Assembly (NCBI GenBank): GCA_035319185.1
Contig: DATHDF010000091.1
Location: 1 to 17,398, forward strand
DNA length: 17,398 nt
Origin: Fen-1308 sp035319185
GTDB lineage: Bacteria > Nitrospirota > Thermodesulfovibrionia > Thermodesulfovibrionales > Dissulfurispiraceae
Reading direction: 5' to 3'
Under the pieces are notes generated by a model. It was not told the DNA's origin. It worked only from the letters and a program-made list of their open reading frames with translations, and ran no database searches. The position numbers and the translations under genes are program-made. Positions 14,172-17,398 of the stretch are shown in pieces; position 1 is the stretch's first letter, and every line of letters begins with the position of its first letter.

Positions 14172-14821
14172 TATCCGTTAAGCGGGGGATTAATAATAAA
14201 ATCGTCGCTCATATTATAGTTAATGATCTTGACCGTCTGTCCTTCCACGCTCAGGCGGCCTTCAGAATAGAGCCTTATGGCATGCGGATAAATCTTGTGT
14301 TCGAGGCGGAGTATCCGCTCCGATAGGCTGTCTTCCGTATCGACGGGCGAAACCGGTACCGCTGCCTGTATTATGATCGGCCCGGTGTCCATACCCTCGT
14401 CAACGAAGTGCACGGTGCAGCCGCTGATCCTGACTCCGTAATCCAAGGCCTGTTTCTGGCTGTGAAGCCCCGGGAATGCCGGAAGAAGGGCCGGGTGGAT
14501 ATTCATTATCCTGTGAGGATAGGCTTCTATCAGAGGCCTCCGGACAATCCTCATGAATCCGGCCAGTACCACGAGTTCTACATCGCGCTTTGCCATCTCA
14601 TCAGCGATTCTTGAATAAAAGGCATCTTTAGAGCTGAAATCGCCAGGGCTAAGGCAAAGATATTCTATTGAATGTTTCTGTGCACGCTCGATGGCATAGG
14701 CACCGGCATTGTCGGTGATAAGCAGTCTTATTGATGCCTTGAGATTACCCGCGTCTATCTCGTCTATTATCGACTGGAAATTTGAACCTCGCCCCGAAGC
14801 AAGGACACCCAATTTCAGCAT
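14171..14821 (-). CDS. purN: Phosphoribosylglycinamide formyltransferase
   Basis: PurN (216 aa) moves the formyl group of 10-formyltetrahydrofolate to GAR, giving FGAR, step three of purine synthesis. The N-terminal LGVLASGRGSNFQSIID carries the phosphate-binding GSN (12-14). The catalytic triad of the family is present: Asn107 and His109 in IMNIHPALLPAFPG, and Asp145 in VHFVDEGMDTGPII. The extreme C-terminus (about the last 20 residues) is slightly longer than in short PurN proteins. The start is 4 bp after the hemE stop, with GAGAGA-type purines in the hemE end as SD, and the stop shares one base with the rsmD start. No other purine gene is in the window. Confidence 0.95.
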   Translation of the reverse strand: MLKLGVLASGRGSNFQSIIDEIDAGNLKASIRLLITDNAGAYAIERAQKHSIEYLCLSPGDFSSKDAFYSRIADEMAKRDVELVVLAGFMRIVRRPLIEAYPHRIMNIHPALLPAFPGLHSQKQALDYGVRISGCTVHFVDEGMDTGPIIIQAAVPVSPVDTEDSLSERILRLEHKIYPHAIRLYSEGRLSVEGQTVKIINYNMSDDFIINPPLNG

Positions 14822-14825
14822 GATA

Positions 14826-15851
14826 TTATCTCTCTTTCGAGCTTATTTCGTGTACGGCTTCGACCAGGGCAGCGGCATTGTCTACAGGGGTTTCGGGCAG
14901 AATGCCATGGCCGAGATTGAAGATGTGGCCCCGCGCTTTTTGACCGCTCTTAAGAACCTTGGCTGTTCGTTCTTTGATCAGATCCTTAGTGCCGAAAAGG
15001 ATGCAAGGGTCCAGGTTGCCTTGTATGGAGCAGTCGTGTCCGAGAACTCTCACTGCATCTTCGGCCTCTATGCGCCAGTCAAGGCCTATAACATCGGCTC
15101 CGCTCTGTTTGACTCTGGAAAGCATGGCGCTGCCGTTGAACGCAAAGTAAATAACCGGGACGCGGTATTTCACGGCTGCAATAATCTTTTGCACGTAGGG
15201 CAGGGCAAAGACATCGAAGTCAAGCGGAGAGAGGGAACCTACCCATGAATCGAATATCTGCACGGCGTCGACCCCGGCGTCTATTTGCGCCAGCAGATAG
15301 CTTATGACCGCTTCGGTGAGCTTGTCCATGAGCCTGCCGAAGAGCGCCGGATTTTGATACATCATGGTTTTAGATTTGATAAAATTCTTTGTGCTGCCGC
15401 CCTCGATCATGTATGTCGCAAGTGTGAACGGAGCGCCGGAAAAACCTATGAGAGGCACGTCCAACTCCTGCTGCAGGAATCTTATTGCGTCGGAAACATA
15501 TGGGACATCTTCTTCGGGGTTCAGGCTTCTCAGCCGCAGAAGAGAGGCCTCGTCGCGAATCGGGTTGTAGAGAATCGGGCCCTTCGACTCCGAGAATTCC
15601 AGCTTCATTCCCATAGCTTCAACGGGTATGAGTATGTCGGAGAAAAGGATGGCGGCATCGACCTTCAGAATGTTCACAGGCTGCATCGTGACTTCGGCGG
15701 CGAGCTCAGGAGTTTTGCATAGGGTCAGAAAATCGACCTTTTCCCTAACCTTTCGATACTCGGGCAGGTATCTGCCTGCCTGCCTCATGATCCAGACAGG
15801 CGTATAATCGGTTTTCTCACCGCGACAGGTCCTGAGAAATGCATCCTTCAT
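14826..15851 (-). CDS. hemE: Uroporphyrinogen III decarboxylase
   Basis: HemE (341 aa, family 340-355) decarboxylates the four acetate side chains of uroporphyrinogen III to give coproporphyrinogen III. The signature PVWIMRQAGRYLPEYR (18-33) holds the substrate-binding Arg23 and Arg27, and Asp72 in ILFSDILIPVEAMG is the conserved Asp of the active site. GFSGAPFTLATYMIEG and FNLGHGILPETP are further conserved blocks. The ATG at 15851 is preferred because GGAGG lies a few bases upstream and the ATG overlaps the stop of the radical SAM gene as ATGA; a start at 15953 would add 34 unconserved residues inside that gene. The coupling to a heme-type radical SAM gene makes a joint tetrapyrrole role likely. 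Confidence 0.95.
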   Translation of the reverse strand: MKDAFLRTCRGEKTDYTPVWIMRQAGRYLPEYRKVREKVDFLTLCKTPELAAEVTMQPVNILKVDAAILFSDILIPVEAMGMKLEFSESKGPILYNPIRDEASLLRLRSLNPEEDVPYVSDAIRFLQQELDVPLIGFSGAPFTLATYMIEGGSTKNFIKSKTMMYQNPALFGRLMDKLTEAVISYLLAQIDAGVDAVQIFDSWVGSLSPLDFDVFALPYVQKIIAAVKYRVPVIYFAFNGSAMLSRVKQSGADVIGLDWRIEAEDAVRVLGHDCSIQGNLDPCILFGTKDLIKERTAKVLKSGQKARGHIFNLGHGILPETPVDNAAALVEAVHEISSKER

Positions 15852-16918
15852 TTCGCTCCTCCCTTTGCCTTGTGCGGTATGTAATTGCAGAACGGTTCTT
15901 CCGCCAGATAGTCGCCGTGAACAGCATATGAGCGGGCCCTGCAGCCTCCGCATACGTTAAGGTACTCGCACATGCCGCACTTGCCTTTGTAGCTTTTGAA
16001 GTCCCGCAACTCTTTGAAGAGTTCCGAATTCTCCCAGATATCCTTGAAGGATTGTGTCCGGACGTTTCCGGCAGGCTTCGGGAAATAGCTGCATGGGAGC
16101 ACGTTTCCGTCAACGTCGATCAGGCAGATAAGCTGTCCCGCAAGACAGCCCTTTGATCCGCCTGTTGAAAATTTCAGGGTCCGTCTTTCGAGCCTGGTCC
16201 CTTCCTCCTTTGCCTTTTGGAGCACCAGGCGGTAATAATGCGGGGCGCACGTCGGCCTCACGAGCATGTCCAGCTCGTCCTTCTCCATCTCGTAATGCCA
16301 GTCGAGTATGTCTTCATATTTTTCCTTGGAGATGAGCTCGCTCATGATCTCCTCGCCTCTACCCGTAGGCACGATCATGAACAGATACCATGCCGTTGCG
16401 CCGATCTCCTTTGCGAGTTTGCAGACCCTGGGGATCTCTTCCTCGTTCCTTTTTGTAAAAGATGAATTGATTATGAACTCGATGCCGTGTTTCCTGAAAA
16501 GTGCGGCAGCCTTCATGACGCCGTCAAACGCGCCTTTCTCGTTTCTGAAATCGTCATGAATTTCAGCCGATGCGCCGTCCAGGCTCATCGATACGATCTT
16601 TATTCCCGATGCTCTGATCTTCACGCATATATCATCACTAACCAGGCTGCCGTTAGTCGCCATGCACATTCTGAGACCTTTTTCCGTGCCGTACTTTGCG
16701 ATGTCGAAGACGTCCTTTCTGAGCAGCGGCTCGCCGCCTGACAGGACGACCACAGGCTTTGCGTAACCGGAAATATCATCTAGAACGCGAAAGGCCTCTT
16801 CAATGGAAAAATCAGGATGCTCCTTTACGACCATCTCGGACGAAGACCGGCAATGCACGCACCGCAGGTTGCATCTCCTTGTAATCTCCCACGCGATCCA
16901 CTTTGGTGTAAATTCCAT
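15848..16918 (-). CDS. Radical SAM/SPASM protein, heme-biosynthesis type (AhbC/AhbD/NirJ-like)
   Basis: The 356-aa protein starts with WIAWEITRRCNLRCVHC, whose Cys16, Cys20 and Cys23 form the CxxxCxxC site for the radical-SAM 4Fe-4S cluster. The SAM-contact GGEPLLR follows, then MSLDGASAEIHD. A C-terminal SPASM/twitch domain has Cys258, 265, 276, 314, 317, 323, 326 and 344, with CGGCRARSYAVHGDYLAEEPFC, the kind of ending found in alternative-heme enzymes AhbC, AhbD and NirJ. Family members remove or convert side chains of siroheme- or coproheme-derived tetrapyrroles. Being coupled to hemE (ATGA overlap), it may act late in heme synthesis, for instance as an AhbD-like heme synthase, but peptide-modifying SPASM enzymes look similar. 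The ATG at 16918 has no SD; a perfect TATAAT ends 7 nt upstream. It is the first gene of the operon. Confidence 0.85.
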   Translation of the reverse strand: MEFTPKWIAWEITRRCNLRCVHCRSSSEMVVKEHPDFSIEEAFRVLDDISGYAKPVVVLSGGEPLLRKDVFDIAKYGTEKGLRMCMATNGSLVSDDICVKIRASGIKIVSMSLDGASAEIHDDFRNEKGAFDGVMKAAALFRKHGIEFIINSSFTKRNEEEIPRVCKLAKEIGATAWYLFMIVPTGRGEEIMSELISKEKYEDILDWHYEMEKDELDMLVRPTCAPHYYRLVLQKAKEEGTRLERRTLKFSTGGSKGCLAGQLICLIDVDGNVLPCSYFPKPAGNVRTQSFKDIWENSELFKELRDFKSYKGKCGMCEYLNVCGGCRARSYAVHGDYLAEEPFCNYIPHKAKGGAK

Positions 16919-16925
16919 GGCTTCT

Positions 16926-16954
16926 ATTATAACGCAACATCAGCATTTCAGAAA
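16926..16954 (-). promoter_or_regulatory. Probable operon promoter upstream of the radical SAM gene
   Basis: The minus strand has a perfect TATAAT (16926-16931). TTTCTG (16949-16954) is a poor -35 at 17 bp. The -10 ends only 7 nt before the ATG, so transcription would start at or next to the start codon. A small inverted repeat TTCAG-AAAC-CTGAA (16947-16960) overlaps the -35 and could be an operator. Confidence 0.4.
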
Positions 16955-16998
16955 CCTGAATTGCTGCGCAGACGCCGGAGGCTGCGGCAGTGATTTCT

Positions 16999-17027
16999 TT
17001 CATATTCCGCCGGGTTCCTGCTATCCT
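16999..17027 (+). promoter_or_regulatory. Possible promoter of the 91-aa gene
   Basis: TTCATA (16999-17004, 4/6) and TATCCT (17022-17027, 4/6) are separated by exactly 17 bp. Transcription would start near 17034, after the first possible ATG (17030) and before the one at 17063, which agrees with the SD-based start choice. Confidence 0.3.
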
Positions 17028-17062
17028 CAATGAAACCCATTGAAAGCGAAAAGGATGACCAC

Positions 17063-17338
17063 ATGAAGAAACCGCCTCTGAAGACTATACGGGATATAGC
17101 GGAGATACTGAAGAACCCTCCTTACAGGGACGTGGCAATAATGTGCGACACGATTGTCAAGATGTGCGGTGAATTTGCCGATACCCCTTATGCAAAACCT
17201 TTCGCAAAGCTGGGTGTTATAGCAAACGCGCTAAGGGGAAAGAGCGTGTTTGAATTCAAGGGCGTGGTCGATATAATGCTTAAGCAATGCGCTCAGACGG
17301 CGCAGGAAGTCTCTGATATAGCAAAAAAGGCAGTCTGA
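17063..17338 (+). CDS. Small protein of unknown function (91 aa)
   Basis: I do not recognise this family. The protein is basic and mostly alpha-helical in appearance, with no signal peptide and no strong membrane segment. It has three Cys (in IMCDTIV, KMCGEF and KQCAQT) and a repeated helical pattern of hydrophobic residues (AEILKNPP, DIMLKQCAQTAQEVSDIAKKA). The ATG at 17063 is chosen because AAGGA (17051-17055) lies 7 bases upstream; an ATG at 17030 has no SD and would probably lie before the transcript start. It is divergent from the radical SAM/hemE operon, with about 140 bp between, and is followed by a GC-rich hairpin. It may be a cytoplasmic accessory or structural protein, but nothing in the sequence shows its role. 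Confidence 0.6.
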   Translation: MKKPPLKTIRDIAEILKNPPYRDVAIMCDTIVKMCGEFADTPYAKPFAKLGVIANALRGKSVFEFKGVVDIMLKQCAQTAQEVSDIAKKAV

Positions 17339-17343
17339 TCAGC

Positions 17344-17365
17344 CCGGCGTCCTGCCGGTTTCACC
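17344..17365 (+). terminator. Possible intrinsic terminator after the 91-aa gene
   Basis: CCGGC (17344-17348) pairs with GCCGG (17354-17358) over the loop GTCCT, and TTTC follows. The stem is short and the T-tract poor, but the position 5 bp after the stop codon is right. No gene is seen from here to the end of the window. Confidence 0.35.
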
Positions 17366-17398
17366 ATTTCGATTTTCCCAAATGCGCGCTTCTATTTC

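Noticed and set aside
15817..16113. Minus-strand open frame spanning the radical SAM/hemE junction
   Set aside because: It is out of frame with two clear genes joined by an ATGA overlap, with no independent support.

Overview
The window is a dense bacterial chromosomal segment with about 16 recognisable protein genes on both strands, no rRNA or tRNA gene, no transposase and no CRISPR array that I can see. The mix (a YedF-type selenium/sulfur protein, an HDOD regulator, a radical SAM/SPASM protein of the alternative-heme type next to hemE, a multi-S1-domain protein and a MurC-like ligase away from a cell-division cluster) suggests a Gram-negative, probably anaerobic or microaerophilic bacterium such as Nitrospirota or Desulfobacterota. 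This placement is inference from gene content only.

Left part (1-5075). The 3' end of an MFS transporter gene converges on a leftward pair, a MurC/Mpl-like Mur ligase followed by a VOC (glyoxalase-fold) protein. A divergent promoter region carrying a 12-bp direct repeat separates this pair from a rightward gene for an exported protein of unknown function with an EF-hand-like loop. Next comes a rightward HDOD signalling gene, whose stop lies 2 bp from the stop of a convergent yedF-like gene.

Middle (5076-8805). Two leftward genes follow: a five-S1-domain RNA-binding protein and a FAD-dependent oxidoreductase of the CrtISO/RetSat/phytoene-desaturase superfamily. The long spacer after them is not empty. 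It holds a good sigma-70-like promoter and a 56-codon GTG-start gene for a Cys-rich, Lys-tailed small protein, followed by a GC-rich hairpin and htpG.

Right part (8806-17398). htpG and a pepF-like M3 metallopeptidase gene form a rightward pair. They converge, with an 8-bp overlap, on a tightly packed leftward operon in transcription order: radical SAM/SPASM gene, hemE, purN, rsmD, coaD, and a cysteine-hydrolase (isochorismatase/nicotinamidase-like) gene. Junctions inside this operon are ATGA, 4 bp, TAATG, GTGA and 22 bp, so co-transcription of heme, purine, ribosome-modification, CoA and possibly NAD-salvage genes is likely. A divergent 91-aa gene of unknown function closes the window, followed by a possible terminator hairpin.

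Points most worth a second look are the unannotated-type Cys-rich small protein, the hemE plus AhbC/AhbD/NirJ-like radical SAM pairing, the MurC-like ligase with altered signature motifs, the repeated AATATTGT elements, and several genes whose -10-like hexamer sits 5-8 nt from the start codon with no Shine-Dalgarno sequence.
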